Shown here piece by piece: positions 33,759 to 43,312 of a DNA stretch of 64,000 bases. A model generated the notes under the pieces. It was not told the origin of the DNA, made no database searches, and saw only the letters and a list, made by a program, of their open reading frames with translations. The translations under genes and the position numbers were made by a program. Every line of letters begins with the position of its first letter. Within the stretch, counting starts at the first letter, position 1. Source of the stretch: Gemmatimonadota bacterium. GTDB lineage: Bacteria > JAAXHH01. The stretch is from positions 1 through 64,000 of the forward strand of contig VXWP01000091.1 in the NCBI GenBank assembly GCA_009835325.1. The letters run 5' to 3'.

Positions 33759-34838
33759 TTGCACCAGATCGCCGAATTGCCCGGAGACGGGATCGGACCT
33801 GAGATCACCCGCGAGGCCGTTAAGGTGTTGAAGGCTGTGGGGGAGCGGCACCAGCTGGACCTAGTTTTTTCCCACCACCTGGTCGGTGGAGCGCTGATCG
33901 ATGCACAGGGTGTCGCATTGTCCGATGAGGTCGTGGAGGCTTGCAGGCGTAGCGACGCGGTGCTCTTCGGCGCGGTGGGCGGCCCCCAATGGGACCACCT
34001 GGACATGCAGGACCGGGCGGACCATGCCCTGATTCGTCTGCGGCAGGAACTTTCCGTCTATGCGAATCTGCGGCAGTTCAGGTTGTACCCGGGGCTGGAA
34101 GACGCGTCCGCGGTCAAAGCCGATCTCATAAGCGGGGGTGTTGATTTCATCATCCTGCGCGAGCTTTCCAGCGGCGCCTATTACGGACAACCCAAGTTCA
34201 GCGAAGTCACCCCCAGCGGCAGAAGGGCCGTCGATACCATCGAGTACTACGATTTCCAGGTCGAACGACTGACGCGTTACGGATACGAATTGGCGCGACA
34301 AAGGCGTGGCAGACTGACCTCGATGTCGAAGTGGAACGCCCTGGAATCCTCCAGGCTCTGGCGCGATGTCGTCGAGGAGGTGGCCGCGGAATATCCCGAT
34401 GTCGATACGCGGCACGAAATAGTCGACGCGGGTGCCATGAACCTGATTCAGCGGCCCGCCGAGTACGACGTGATCGTCATGCCCAACATGTTCGGTGATA
34501 TACTGGGCGACGAGGCGGCCGTGCTTGCCGGGTCTATCGGAATGGTCCCGTCAGCGGAGATTTCGCTGGACGGCACCTCGCTGTATGAGCCGATTCACGG
34601 GAGTGCGAATGACATCGAAGGCAAGAACATCGCGAATCCCATCGGAACGATCCTGAGCGGCGCCCTGATGTTCCGGTACAGCCTGGACTGTCCCGACGGC
34701 GCCGACGAGATCGAACGCGCGGTCGGCAGGGTGATCGAAGAAGGATACAGGACCGCGGACATCCTGAGGTCGCCCGGTCAACAGAGGGTATCCACGTCGG
34801 AAATGGGCGATCTGGTGGTTGAAATGTTAAGGGAGTGA
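33759..34838 (+). CDS. Isopropylmalate/isocitrate dehydrogenase family protein
   Basis: The product has 359 residues from a TTG start, with AGGAG upstream. It begins IAELPGDGIGPEITREAVKVL and has the Arg motif LRQELSVYANLR, the tyrosine motif RELSSGAYYGQPK and NMFGDILGDEAAVLAGSIGM, as in LeuB. The catalytic lysine region reads SMSKWNALESSRLWR (Lys191) instead of the usual DKANV. It should oxidatively decarboxylate a 2-alkylmalate-type acid with NAD. The neighbouring genes encode two citrate synthases rather than LeuA/LeuCD, so its substrate may not be 3-isopropylmalate. Confidence 0.86.
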   Translation: MHQIAELPGDGIGPEITREAVKVLKAVGERHQLDLVFSHHLVGGALIDAQGVALSDEVVEACRRSDAVLFGAVGGPQWDHLDMQDRADHALIRLRQELSVYANLRQFRLYPGLEDASAVKADLISGGVDFIILRELSSGAYYGQPKFSEVTPSGRRAVDTIEYYDFQVERLTRYGYELARQRRGRLTSMSKWNALESSRLWRDVVEEVAAEYPDVDTRHEIVDAGAMNLIQRPAEYDVIVMPNMFGDILGDEAAVLAGSIGMVPSAEISLDGTSLYEPIHGSANDIEGKNIANPIGTILSGALMFRYSLDCPDGADEIERAVGRVIEEGYRTADILRSPGQQRVSTSEMGDLVVEMLRE

Positions 34839-34840
34839 TC

Positions 34841-35962
34841 ATGTCTTACTCACCTGGACTCAAGGACGTCGTAGCGGCGGAAACCCGCCTGAGTCATGTG
34901 GACGGCGAAGCCGGCAAACTGGTCATCGGAGGATATCCACTCGAGGAGATCGCGGATCGGGCGACCTATGAGGAGATGGTCTGCCTCCTGTGGCACGGAA
35001 GGCTGCCCACCGAGGCTGCCCTCGAGGGATTCGCCGGCGAACTGGCCGCGAGCCGGACGCTGTCCGGTGTCACCCACGATCTGTTGCGCGGCGCGGCGAA
35101 GGAGAAACGCCCCGTCATCGACGCCGTCCGCATGGCTGTCGCGTCCCTTCCCTCCATCGACGACACGGCGGACGCCCGGACCCTGGTGGCCGGACTGCCG
35201 ACCATCGTGGCGGCCTACTGGCGCCTGCTGCACTGTAAAGAGCCGGTGGAACCCGACGTCAGTCTTAGCCACACGGCCAATCTGCTGTACATGCTGCACG
35301 GTGAAATCCCGCGCGATGACCGGGTACGTGCGCTCACGACCTATCTCAACACCGTGATCGATCACGGCATGAACGCCTCCACCTTCACGGCGCGGGTCAT
35401 CGTTTCCACGCGTTCAGACTTCAACTCCGCCGTTACGGGTGCGATCGGCGCGCTCAAGGGACCATTGCACGGTGGTGCGCCGGGACCGGTCATCGCCATG
35501 CTCGAAGCCATCGGCGCCTCCGATAACGCCGATCCCTTCCTGCGAGCGAAACTTGATTCCGGGGAACGGCTCATGGGTTTCGGACACGCGGTTTACCGGG
35601 TTCGTGACCCGCGGGCCGACGTCCTTTCGCGCGCCGCGCGCGCATTCTTCGACCGTGAAGTCGACAACCGTGAGGACGACCTGTACGCCCTGGCCCTGCA
35701 CGTCGAGAAAACCGCCCTCGAACTCCTCGAAGAATACAAACCCGGCCGGCGCCTGCAGACCAACGTCGAGTTCTATACCGCCCTCCTCCTCAAGGGGCTG
35801 GGTCTCCACCCGGACCTCTTCACCCCTATGTTCGCCGTGGGACGCGTCGCCGGCTGGACGGCACATTGCATCGAGCAGCGGATCGTCGACCGCATCTTTC
35901 GCCCGGAATCCCATTACTCGGGCGAGATGATCAGGCGGTGGACGTCCCGTGACGAGCGGTAG
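34841..35962 (+). CDS. Citrate synthase/methylcitrate synthase family protein
   Basis: This 373-residue citrate synthase starts at ATG 34841, with AAGGGAG five bases upstream; a GTG at 34835 overlaps the previous stop. The catalytic His regions IDHGMNASTFTARVI and LMGFGHAVYRVRDPR are present, as is FAVGRVAGWTAHCIEQ. The position usually Asp reads Glu in TNVEFYTALL. It condenses acetyl-CoA with a 2-oxoacid; oxaloacetate is not guaranteed. It shares an operon with the dehydrogenase and is opposite the HTH-citrate synthase. Confidence 0.88.
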   Translation: MSYSPGLKDVVAAETRLSHVDGEAGKLVIGGYPLEEIADRATYEEMVCLLWHGRLPTEAALEGFAGELAASRTLSGVTHDLLRGAAKEKRPVIDAVRMAVASLPSIDDTADARTLVAGLPTIVAAYWRLLHCKEPVEPDVSLSHTANLLYMLHGEIPRDDRVRALTTYLNTVIDHGMNASTFTARVIVSTRSDFNSAVTGAIGALKGPLHGGAPGPVIAMLEAIGASDNADPFLRAKLDSGERLMGFGHAVYRVRDPRADVLSRAARAFFDREVDNREDDLYALALHVEKTALELLEEYKPGRRLQTNVEFYTALLLKGLGLHPDLFTPMFAVGRVAGWTAHCIEQRIVDRIFRPESHYSGEMIRRWTSRDER

Positions 35963-36101
35963 CTTATGGCCACGGATATTCATCGACTAAACGCTGGCAT
36001 TAAGCGTCCGAATCCCGCATAATATCATCTTGAGACATCTATACGTTTAATGATGTGAGTTCAGGTTGATCCTGCGGCCGATACCGGGAGAGGAACAGTC
36101 T

Positions 36102-36992
36102 ATGGCGATGGTCGACATGAAGCAGATCCACGCGCTGGAAGACGCGACGGACCTGCTCAGACGTCCCGACGAACTGCGTCAACGTGCCGTGGAGCACGGT
36201 TGTCTTTTCTTCCGGCGATTGCTCGATCCGGCGCGCGTGCTGGAGGTCCGGCGCCAGGTGCTCTGCGTGTGCCGGGAACACGGATGGGTTGCCCCCGGAT
36301 CGGACCTCATGGCCGGCATCGCGAATCCCGGCATCAGCGTATTCGAAGGCGACGACCCGCGCTGGATCGCTTTCTACAACGATGTCCAGCGGATCCGCGA
36401 TTTCCACGCACTGGCCCTCGACCCCGCGGTAATCCACATGCTCGAAGTGCTGTTCGGAGAACCCGTGCTGGCCCACAGCCGGAACATCTGCCGGCTCGTG
36501 TTCCCGGACACGAACACCCACTCGACCCCGCCGCACCAGGACAACTACTTCATCGGCGGTTCGGATGAGACGTGGACGGGCTGGATTCCGCTAGGCGACT
36601 GTCCGGAGAAACTCGGAGGGCTCGCCGTCAACCGGGGATCCCACCGCGGCGGCATGCTGGAGACGACTGATGGCGTGGGACCGGGCGGACGGCAGGTACC
36701 CGTCGAGGACGCTTCCGCGTGGGTCGGAGGCGACTATGCCTGCGGGGACGTCATCATCCTCCACAGCCTGACCATTCACCAGGGCCGGGACAACGTGACC
36801 ACGGACCGCCTCCGGCTGTCGTCCGACTACCGGTACCAGCCGAGAAGCCACCCCGTCCGGGAGGATTCCCTCCAGCCCCACATGAACTGGCTGACTTGGG
36901 ACCAGGTTTACGAACACTGGGATGCGGACGATCCGGTGAGGTACTACTGGCGGGACTGGCCCCTGGACGTGGTCAAGCGGGAGCCACGGTAG
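36102..36992 (+). CDS. Phytanoyl-CoA dioxygenase (PhyH) family oxygenase
   Basis: The product has 296 residues; ATG 36102 has GAGAGGA six bases upstream. The HxD pair is His145-Asp147 in TPPHQDNYFIGG, and IILHSLTIHQGRDN provides the distal His with an Arg-rich follow-on (TTDRLRLSSDYRY). It lies 139 bases after the citrate synthase gene and 94 bases before an SDR gene. The iron and 2-oxoglutarate residues are intact; the substrate is unknown. Confidence 0.88.
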   Translation: MAMVDMKQIHALEDATDLLRRPDELRQRAVEHGCLFFRRLLDPARVLEVRRQVLCVCREHGWVAPGSDLMAGIANPGISVFEGDDPRWIAFYNDVQRIRDFHALALDPAVIHMLEVLFGEPVLAHSRNICRLVFPDTNTHSTPPHQDNYFIGGSDETWTGWIPLGDCPEKLGGLAVNRGSHRGGMLETTDGVGPGGRQVPVEDASAWVGGDYACGDVIILHSLTIHQGRDNVTTDRLRLSSDYRYQPRSHPVREDSLQPHMNWLTWDQVYEHWDADDPVRYYWRDWPLDVVKREPR

Positions 36993-37000
36993 GCGGCCCG

Positions 37001-37056
37001 CGCCTGGACGCGCCGGCGCCTTGATTCGCGCCTGGACACGCCGGCGCCTTGACTCG
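37001..37056. repeat. 28-bp tandem duplication
   Basis: Two 28-base units (37001-37028 and 37029-37056) differ at two positions. Both begin CGCCTGGAC and contain CGCCGGCGCCTTGA. They lie just after the PhyH gene and before the SDR start, and may reflect slippage. Confidence 0.75.
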
Positions 37057-37086
37057 CCCCAGGTCCGCACCCGGACATCCCCGGAC

Positions 37087-38115
37087 ATGCCCAATCCACT
37101 TACAAAAACCGCCATGCACCTGGTGCGGATGTTCCTGTCTAAACCGATGGCGACGCCGGTGGATTTGTCGGGACGCCACGTGATCGTGACCGGGGCATCG
37201 CCCGGTTCGCTCGGGTACGAAACCGCGAGGATCCTCGCGAGCTGGGGCGCGACGGTCGTGGCGACCCGGGTCGGCGACGTGTCCCTGATGGAAGCGGCGC
37301 TGAAAGACGATCTACGCAAGGGCGGCGCCGACGCGGACAACCTCACGGCGCGCGCATTGGATCTCGCCGACTCGCACAGCGTCAACGCCTTCGCCGCCTG
37401 GTACCGCGACCGACACCAGGGCAAGCTCCATGTGCTGGTCAACAACGCGGGTATCCACAGGAAGACCCTGGCTCCTCGCACGGAAACGCCTTTGACCGAT
37501 GACGGCTTCGAGGTTCACTGGCGGACCAACTACCTCGGCGCCTTTCACCTGACCTGGGCGCTGCTTCCCCTCCTGCAACGTACCGGTATTGAAAGCGGCG
37601 ACGCGCGGGTCGTCAACGTGTCCTCCGGACTCCACGAACGGGTCGGGAACACGGATCTGTTCGGGTACGATGACCTGTTCGGTGAGGGGCCGGATCGCCA
37701 CCAGCCGCCACGTGATAGGCCGCGCTACCACTCCTGGGACGCCTATGGAAGGTCGAAACTGGCGATGAATCACATGGCTTTTGAAATCGAAAGGCGATTC
37801 GCCGAATCCCACAGCTTGCACGGGGTGGCCGTACACCCGGGCGTCGTGATGACCAACCTGACCCTGCCGCAGACGTTTGAAGGGTGGATCGGCAAGGCAG
37901 TGCATCGCATCAGTTCCGCGCTGGCCTCGCTGGTCCTGCTGTCCCCGAATGCCGGGGCGCAGACCATCGTGATGTGCGCGAGCCAGCGTCCCCTGCAAGG
38001 GGGAAGATACTATGAGCGCTGCGACATCGCCGAACCGAGCGCGGACAGCCTTGACGCAGACGCTTCAAATCGGCTGTGGGAGCAATCGGAGCGGTGGGTC
38101 GGGACGCTCGCATAG
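37087..38115 (+). CDS. Short-chain dehydrogenase (retinol dehydrogenase-like)
   Basis: This 342-residue SDR starts at ATG 37087. HVIVTGASPGSLGYETARIL is the cofactor-binding glycine motif, HVLVNNAGIH the NNAG motif, VVNVSSGLH the Ser, and YGRSKLAMNHMA the catalytic YxxxK. Insertions between the Ser and Tyr and a C-terminal extension with CASQRPLQGGRYYER resemble retinol dehydrogenase/WWOX-type SDRs. An NAD(P)-dependent alcohol or ketone reaction is expected. Confidence 0.85.
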   Translation: MPNPLTKTAMHLVRMFLSKPMATPVDLSGRHVIVTGASPGSLGYETARILASWGATVVATRVGDVSLMEAALKDDLRKGGADADNLTARALDLADSHSVNAFAAWYRDRHQGKLHVLVNNAGIHRKTLAPRTETPLTDDGFEVHWRTNYLGAFHLTWALLPLLQRTGIESGDARVVNVSSGLHERVGNTDLFGYDDLFGEGPDRHQPPRDRPRYHSWDAYGRSKLAMNHMAFEIERRFAESHSLHGVAVHPGVVMTNLTLPQTFEGWIGKAVHRISSALASLVLLSPNAGAQTIVMCASQRPLQGGRYYERCDIAEPSADSLDADASNRLWEQSERWVGTLA

Positions 38116-38236
38116 GACGTGGTGCTCGCGCGGCCAACCACGCGGCATACACTGCAAACCGCGCTGAACTTGTAGGCAATTCGTAATCAACCCGGGTGAA
38201 TCAACCCACCGGAATCAATCCTCAGGAAGACCCACT

Positions 38237-39007
38237 TTGGACAATGAGTTACTAAAACGGGGGTTCTCACCCCGGCCGCTGACCTCCGCGCAACGCACGG
38301 CGCTGGACACCGAGGGCTTCCTCATGCTGGAGGAGATCATCTCGCCGAACTGGCTCGCCCGGCTGCGCCATGCTTTCGATGAGATTCATGTCCGCGAAGG
38401 CGAAAAGGCCGGCGAGGAGGTCGCCCAGATGGAGGGCGTGCGCCGGCTTGCCGATCTCGTCAACAAGGGATCGGTATTCGACGCGGTCTACCTTCAGCCC
38501 GAACTCTTGACGGCGGTCTTCCATGTCCTGCAGCGGCCGTTCAAGCTGCACTCGCTCAATGGGCACGACCCCCTGCCCGGAAGCGGTTTGCAGATCCTGC
38601 ACGCCGATTGGGGCCAGCCTGCCGAACCCGGCGGACCCTGCCACGTCGTCAACTCCATGTGGATGCTCGACGATTTCACCCGGCACAATGGCGCGACGCG
38701 CTGCGTACCGGGCAGCCACCGGATACCCGGCCGGATTACCGACCACGTAGCCGACCGCCTGGCGGACCACCCCGATCAGGTACACCTAACGGGCCGCGCG
38801 GGTTCGGTGGCCGTATTCAACGGAAGCCTCTGGCACAGCTCTTACGTCAACCGCAGCGACGGCCCGCGGCGCGCCCTGCACTGCGCCTTCATCGCCCGTG
38901 AACACCCCCAGCAGACGAATCAGCGGGAGTATCTGCAGCCCCTGACGGCCCAACGCCTGTCCCCGCTGGCGCGTTACATCCTGGACGTCGAGGACGACCC
39001 GCGGTAA
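38237..39007 (+). CDS. Phytanoyl-CoA dioxygenase (PhyH) family oxygenase
   Basis: The protein has 256 residues from a TTG start, with AGGAAG seven bases upstream. His122 and Asp124 in ILHADWGQP make the HxD pair. GSLWHSSYVNRSDGPRRAL supplies the distal His and Arg. The segment GATRCVPGSHRIPGR is typical of the family. It is convergent with the following minus-strand gene, whose end lies five bases away. Confidence 0.87.
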   Translation: MDNELLKRGFSPRPLTSAQRTALDTEGFLMLEEIISPNWLARLRHAFDEIHVREGEKAGEEVAQMEGVRRLADLVNKGSVFDAVYLQPELLTAVFHVLQRPFKLHSLNGHDPLPGSGLQILHADWGQPAEPGGPCHVVNSMWMLDDFTRHNGATRCVPGSHRIPGRITDHVADRLADHPDQVHLTGRAGSVAVFNGSLWHSSYVNRSDGPRRALHCAFIAREHPQQTNQREYLQPLTAQRLSPLARYILDVEDDPR

Positions 39008-39012
39008 TTCGA

Positions 39013-40440
39013 TTACCCAAACAGCTCCTGCACCAAACCACGCGCCCGGTCGATCACGGTTTCGAGGCAGCCGGGTGCCAGCTTGGCCCAGTAGGTGACG
39101 TCTTCGTTGGCCTCGTGTCCACCTCGGGGATAGGCCTCCCGCGTCGGCAAGTAGCCGACATAGTGCGACGTGAGGTGGGCCGGAAAGAGGAAGGGCACCG
39201 GCGAGTTCATCTTGAGCGCCAGTTGCCCTTCCACGAATGGTTCGCCGGGGAGGCCAATAATACAGAGATCACCGATGCGAAGGGCCTGGATCTCGTAGCT
39301 GAACGCGCCGTCCCGCTGCCTGCACAGCTCGACGCTGCGGGTAGACGCCGCCCGGAACCAGCGCGGGTCCACCTGCCCTTCCGCTTCCCGCGGTGGCTGG
39401 GGATGCTCCGCCAGGATCGCGTGGGCCTCACGCAGGCGTTCGTCCGGAATCTCGCGAAATGGCAGACCGATCGTTTCGATCCGGGTATCCAGCGCGGCTT
39501 CGCCCGAGAAGTTGCCGGCTAACGTCATGTTGTTTACAATACGCTCGCTCAAACCAGACAGTTCGCGGCCCATCCGCCGGTGGTCCGGCCGGAAATCCGG
39601 GTCGTAGGGGTGCCAGGGGTTGATGTTTCCGCAACACCCGTTGACGACCAGTGGCACGGCATCGGGGCCGAAGGCCTGCTGCATCTCCCGGGACCAAGCG
39701 CCGGGCCAATCCGCCGACGCGGCCAGGAAGGTTTCGCTGTTTCCGTACGCATTGACCGGGTGGCACGTGTAGTGCAGGAGAAAGGCCAGCGGCTTCCCAC
39801 TCACATCCTGGATGCAGCAGACCCCCACTTCCGGATCAATAGGACCTTCCAGGTAACACACCTCCGAGATCCCGAAGGGCTGTTGCTCCCGGCCCAGCGG
39901 CCTGGGCATGAGAATGGTGCCATCCCGGCGAATGCCGCGCCGGTTGAAAGCCAGGTCGCCCTTCACGCCGCGGCCCAGACCGATGCGCGCGGGCTCAAGC
40001 CTGCCCGCCGCTTCGACAGCGGCTTCCACGGCCGCGGCTGCGGCCCGGTCTCCGTAAGCGCGCTCGCCCCCTCGCAGGTATTCCGTCTCCTCGGTGGTCT
40101 CCAGTGAAAAATCCGGATCCAGCATGAAGTAACCGAGGCTCGGAGCGGAATGCGTCTGCGTCGCCTGGACCATGATCGCGTCCCGTTCAATGCCCGTCTG
40201 CTCGTGGATCTCCGCGCGGATCCGGTCCGTGTAGTCGCCGGTAACGATGGTGAGATCCAGGATAACCAGGCAGATCCGCCGCCCACCCGCCTCAAAGACG
40301 ATGGCCTTGGCAAAGAGCGGATCCAGGACGGTACTGGCCGGACGGTGGTCACCGGCTCCGCTGCCCCCCAGATGTGTCCCAACCGAAGGGGAGATATCGA
40401 TCATCGCCGCACCGGCGCTCAGCTGGTTTGACGCGTTCAT
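39013..40440 (-). CDS. Neutral/alkaline ceramidase-like protein
   Basis: This 475-residue protein resembles the N-terminal domain of neutral ceramidases: SAGAAMIDISPSVGTHLGG, QATQTHSAPS (Zn-binding His region), FLLHYTCHPVN and a GCCGNINPWHP segment with the nucleophile-like environment. It is much shorter than full ceramidases (about 700 residues) and has no visible signal peptide. Many bacterial members of this type have no demonstrated ceramidase activity. It may hydrolyse an amide or another lipid-linked bond. Confidence 0.7.
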   Translation of the reverse strand: MNASNQLSAGAAMIDISPSVGTHLGGSGAGDHRPASTVLDPLFAKAIVFEAGGRRICLVILDLTIVTGDYTDRIRAEIHEQTGIERDAIMVQATQTHSAPSLGYFMLDPDFSLETTEETEYLRGGERAYGDRAAAAAVEAAVEAAGRLEPARIGLGRGVKGDLAFNRRGIRRDGTILMPRPLGREQQPFGISEVCYLEGPIDPEVGVCCIQDVSGKPLAFLLHYTCHPVNAYGNSETFLAASADWPGAWSREMQQAFGPDAVPLVVNGCCGNINPWHPYDPDFRPDHRRMGRELSGLSERIVNNMTLAGNFSGEAALDTRIETIGLPFREIPDERLREAHAILAEHPQPPREAEGQVDPRWFRAASTRSVELCRQRDGAFSYEIQALRIGDLCIIGLPGEPFVEGQLALKMNSPVPFLFPAHLTSHYVGYLPTREAYPRGGHEANEDVTYWAKLAPGCLETVIDRARGLVQELFG

Positions 40441-40530
40441 GGCGTTCCTTTCTTCGTTTCCCTTTCGTTCCTGGATGATTCAGACTAACATAAAACATCC
40501 ACACACCAATTGAGAAAGGGGAATTCGATC

Positions 40531-41670
40531 ATGATCGAATGGCTGGGTATCGAACACCTCTTCGAACTGTCCCGGACGGAAGCGATCTGGGGATTCTTCA
40601 CCCCGCTGATCGTCTACGCCGTGTTTTTCGTGATCCAGGTCATGCTCCCCGGCAGGTGGGTCCCCGGTTACGTCGTCAATCCGGAGACCGGCGAACCCCG
40701 CAATTACCGCCTGAACGGCATGCTCGTGTTCTTGATCGCGATCGTCGTGTGGGCGCTCGAACTCACCGGGCTTCCCCACGACTGGTTCTACCGGTCCTCG
40801 GTCTATGCCGTGGCCGGCGGAACGGTCTTCAGCATAATCTTCACCCTGATCGCCGTGTTTACCCAACCGGAAGGCAAGGTGAAGAACCGGTTCCTGGCGT
40901 GGTGGTTCGGCCGTGCGCAGGAGATTTCGTTCTTCAACGAACGAATCGACGTGAAAATGTACATGTATGTTGTCGGGGGAACGATGCTGTCGCTCAACGC
41001 CCTGTCCGGCGCCGTGTACCACTACGAACTCTTTGGTGAAAAAGCCAATCCGGGCGTCATCCTCTACGCGGCGTTCTTCACCTTCTACATCATGGACTAC
41101 ATGGTCTTCGAGCGCGTACAGCTCTATACCTACGACCTGATCCACGAGAATGTCGGCTTCAAGCTAATATGGGGCTGCCTCGTGGTCTACGGCTGGCTGT
41201 TCATCCTTCCGCTGTGGGGATTGGCCGCGCACCCGAACCCCGAATTCTCGCCCGCCTGGACTAACTTCTGGCTCATCGCCGCGTCCGCGCTGTTCCTGTT
41301 CGGCTGGGGTATCTCGCGCGGCGCCAACCTGCAGAAATACACCTTCAAGCGGTGGCCGGACCGCAAGTTCCTCGGCCTCATCGCGCCGAAGTACATCCAG
41401 GCCGGCGACCGCAGGATCCTGTGCAGCGGCCTGTGGGGCGTCGCCCGCCACTTAAACTATATGGGCGAGGGGTTCCTTGCCCTGTCCATCGCCCTGATCT
41501 TCGGTCACTTCGCGAACTTCTGGGCCTGGACCTATTTCATTTTCATCGTGTCCCTGTTCATGTACCGGCAATGGGACGACGACCGTCACTGCGCCGAGAA
41601 GTACGGCGCAGAAAATTGGGCGGAATACAAGGAGCGGGTGAAGTACCGGATCGTGCCGGGGATTTATTGA
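40531..41670 (+). CDS. ERG4/ERG24-type sterol reductase homolog
   Basis: This 379-residue protein has about nine membrane segments; ATG 40531 follows GAAAGGGG. The C-terminal part has the ERG4/ERG24 signature: LCSGLWGVARHLNYMGE, then MYRQWDDDRHCAEKYGAENWAEYKERVKYRIVPGIY (quoted in parts, about residues 295-379). In this family that region binds NADPH. Eukaryotic members reduce C14, C7 or C24 double bonds of sterols. Bacterial homologs exist but their substrate is often unclear, and the sequence does not identify which bond is reduced. Confidence 0.8.
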   Translation: MIEWLGIEHLFELSRTEAIWGFFTPLIVYAVFFVIQVMLPGRWVPGYVVNPETGEPRNYRLNGMLVFLIAIVVWALELTGLPHDWFYRSSVYAVAGGTVFSIIFTLIAVFTQPEGKVKNRFLAWWFGRAQEISFFNERIDVKMYMYVVGGTMLSLNALSGAVYHYELFGEKANPGVILYAAFFTFYIMDYMVFERVQLYTYDLIHENVGFKLIWGCLVVYGWLFILPLWGLAAHPNPEFSPAWTNFWLIAASALFLFGWGISRGANLQKYTFKRWPDRKFLGLIAPKYIQAGDRRILCSGLWGVARHLNYMGEGFLALSIALIFGHFANFWAWTYFIFIVSLFMYRQWDDDRHCAEKYGAENWAEYKERVKYRIVPGIY

Positions 41671-41736
41671 GCGCGGGTCGGGGCATTTGTATTCCAGGCA
41701 CTTCTCGTTCCGACAGCCATCAAGGAGATGCCGCCA

Positions 41737-42435
41737 ATGACCTCCAGCAGCACACAGGAATCTCTGAGATTACTGCACTCCGTAAAGGACAAGTACAATG
41801 GTCCTGACGAACTTGATATCCGAAAAGGCGAGCTGAAAAACGGTATCCGGGAAGCGGAACAAGCGTTCGCAGGAAAGTACCCGATAAACAGTCGCCTGCT
41901 GGACATTGGATGCGCGACAGGGCGATTATGCTTCGCACTCGCGCGGCAGGGATACGACGTCACCGGTATTGATGTCGCCGAAAAACAGATTGAACAGGCA
42001 GGGCGTACCGCGGAAGCGGAAGGCGTCGACGTGACGTTCCTACAGTACGAGATGCCGAATCTGCCTTTCCCCGACGCCTCATTTGCCGCTGCATTTATGG
42101 TAAATGTTTACTGCTATGTCCCGCACCGTGCGTCACGCATCGCTTTTCTTGAAGAGGTCGCACGCGTGTTACGTCCACATGGCGAGGTTTTTCTTTCGCA
42201 GACGGTCCTGGATTCCGTACTGGAGAGTTACGAAGACCTCTACGATGACAACCATCGTAAGTTCGCTCCCGATTACGAGACCCTTGAGGAGGGAGACGGA
42301 TTCGTGCTGGGAGCGCCCCAGTTTCTGCACTTCTTCTTCGCCGAAGATCTCATGGCAGAACTGGAAGCATCTTCATTTCAGGTGGTGAGTCCAGAATTGA
42401 AGAAGTCAGATTTCAAGTGTGTCCTGCGGAAATGA
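41737..42435 (+). CDS. SAM-dependent methyltransferase
   Basis: This 232-residue class I methyltransferase contains RLLDIGCATGRLCFALARQGYDVTGIDVA (motif I and beta2 acid, in parts) and FAAAFMVNVYCYVPHRASRIAFLEEVARVLRPHGEVFLSQ (motifs IV-V, in parts). AAGGAG lies ten bases before ATG 41737; ATG 41728 abuts the ribosome binding site. The substrate is unknown. It follows the sterol-reductase-like gene by 66 bases. Confidence 0.82.
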   Translation: MTSSSTQESLRLLHSVKDKYNGPDELDIRKGELKNGIREAEQAFAGKYPINSRLLDIGCATGRLCFALARQGYDVTGIDVAEKQIEQAGRTAEAEGVDVTFLQYEMPNLPFPDASFAAAFMVNVYCYVPHRASRIAFLEEVARVLRPHGEVFLSQTVLDSVLESYEDLYDDNHRKFAPDYETLEEGDGFVLGAPQFLHFFFAEDLMAELEASSFQVVSPELKKSDFKCVLRK

Positions 42436-42491
42436 GATAGATGAGCCCTTCGAGGTTACATTCGTCAGAGCGCGCTTAAACCCTCCTGCGC

Positions 42492-43229
42492 TTAAACCTT
42501 TCTCGCCACGTGCCGGTCTTCGTAAACTCCTTTGAGGAACTTCTCGGGATTGAGTTCTTCGGGCATGTAATGCCATGCCGTGCTGTAGCGGGTGCGGCTG
42601 CTGTGGTTGTCGTAGGCGCCGTGCAGGAGATTGGCGGAAAACAGCACGACCGTGCCCGCGGGTATAACCAGGTCCACGGCTTGGGCTTCATCGACCTTTG
42701 TCCAGCTGCCATGCCTGCTTAGCTCACTGCGGTGCTCGACGATCTCACCGATCCGGTGGCTGCGCGGCACCACCCGCAGGCAACCGTTCTCCACGTCCGC
42801 ATCTTCCAGGTAGATCCCGCAACTGACGATGCGATCCGTATCGGTCCCGAAATAGAAATTGTCCTGGTGCCAGCCCGTCGACGTGCCGCCATCGGGCAAC
42901 TTCGGAAAGAACTTGGTGCCGAACACGTCGAGATTCTCGCCGATCAACTCAGCCACGCGGTCTACAATCGCCGGTTCCCGCGCCAGTTCCAGCACGCGGT
43001 CGTCGACCACGCATACGCCCTGGACTTTGTGCAGCAGACCCGCCCTGGGTTCGCCGCCTTCGTCCAGCTCGAGTGACCAGTGCGGGGTCTGCTCATTCAA
43101 CCGGCTGCCCTGTGTGACAAGTTCATCGAATACCTGCTTGTACCAGGCCAGTCGCTCGCCCTGTATCAGGGATTCAAAAACGAGAAACCCGTCTTCCCGG
43201 TACTGTATTACCTGTTCGTCGGTTAACAT
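42492..43229 (-). CDS. Phytanoyl-CoA dioxygenase (PhyH) family oxygenase
   Basis: The protein has 245 residues. ATG 43229 has GAGGTG just upstream; a GTG at 43235 would add two residues. His121-Asp123 in TGWHQDNFYFG form the HxD pair, and NLLHGAYDNHSSRTRYS gives the distal His and Arg. ENGCLRVVPRSHR is the usual strand-loop. It is on the minus strand, with an 83-base gap to the lipoprotein gene. Confidence 0.88.
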   Translation of the reverse strand: MLTDEQVIQYREDGFLVFESLIQGERLAWYKQVFDELVTQGSRLNEQTPHWSLELDEGGEPRAGLLHKVQGVCVVDDRVLELAREPAIVDRVAELIGENLDVFGTKFFPKLPDGGTSTGWHQDNFYFGTDTDRIVSCGIYLEDADVENGCLRVVPRSHRIGEIVEHRSELSRHGSWTKVDEAQAVDLVIPAGTVVLFSANLLHGAYDNHSSRTRYSTAWHYMPEELNPEKFLKGVYEDRHVARKV

Positions 43230-43312
43230 GAACACCTCATTGAAATGGCGTGATCAACCGCCTTTCGACTTTTCGCGACGCGCGCCCCGGCAACCGATAA
43301 CGTGCCGCGTGA

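Noticed and set aside
37001-37056. Insertion sequence remnant
   Set aside because: It is a simple two-copy tandem duplication with no transposase fragment or terminal inverted repeats.
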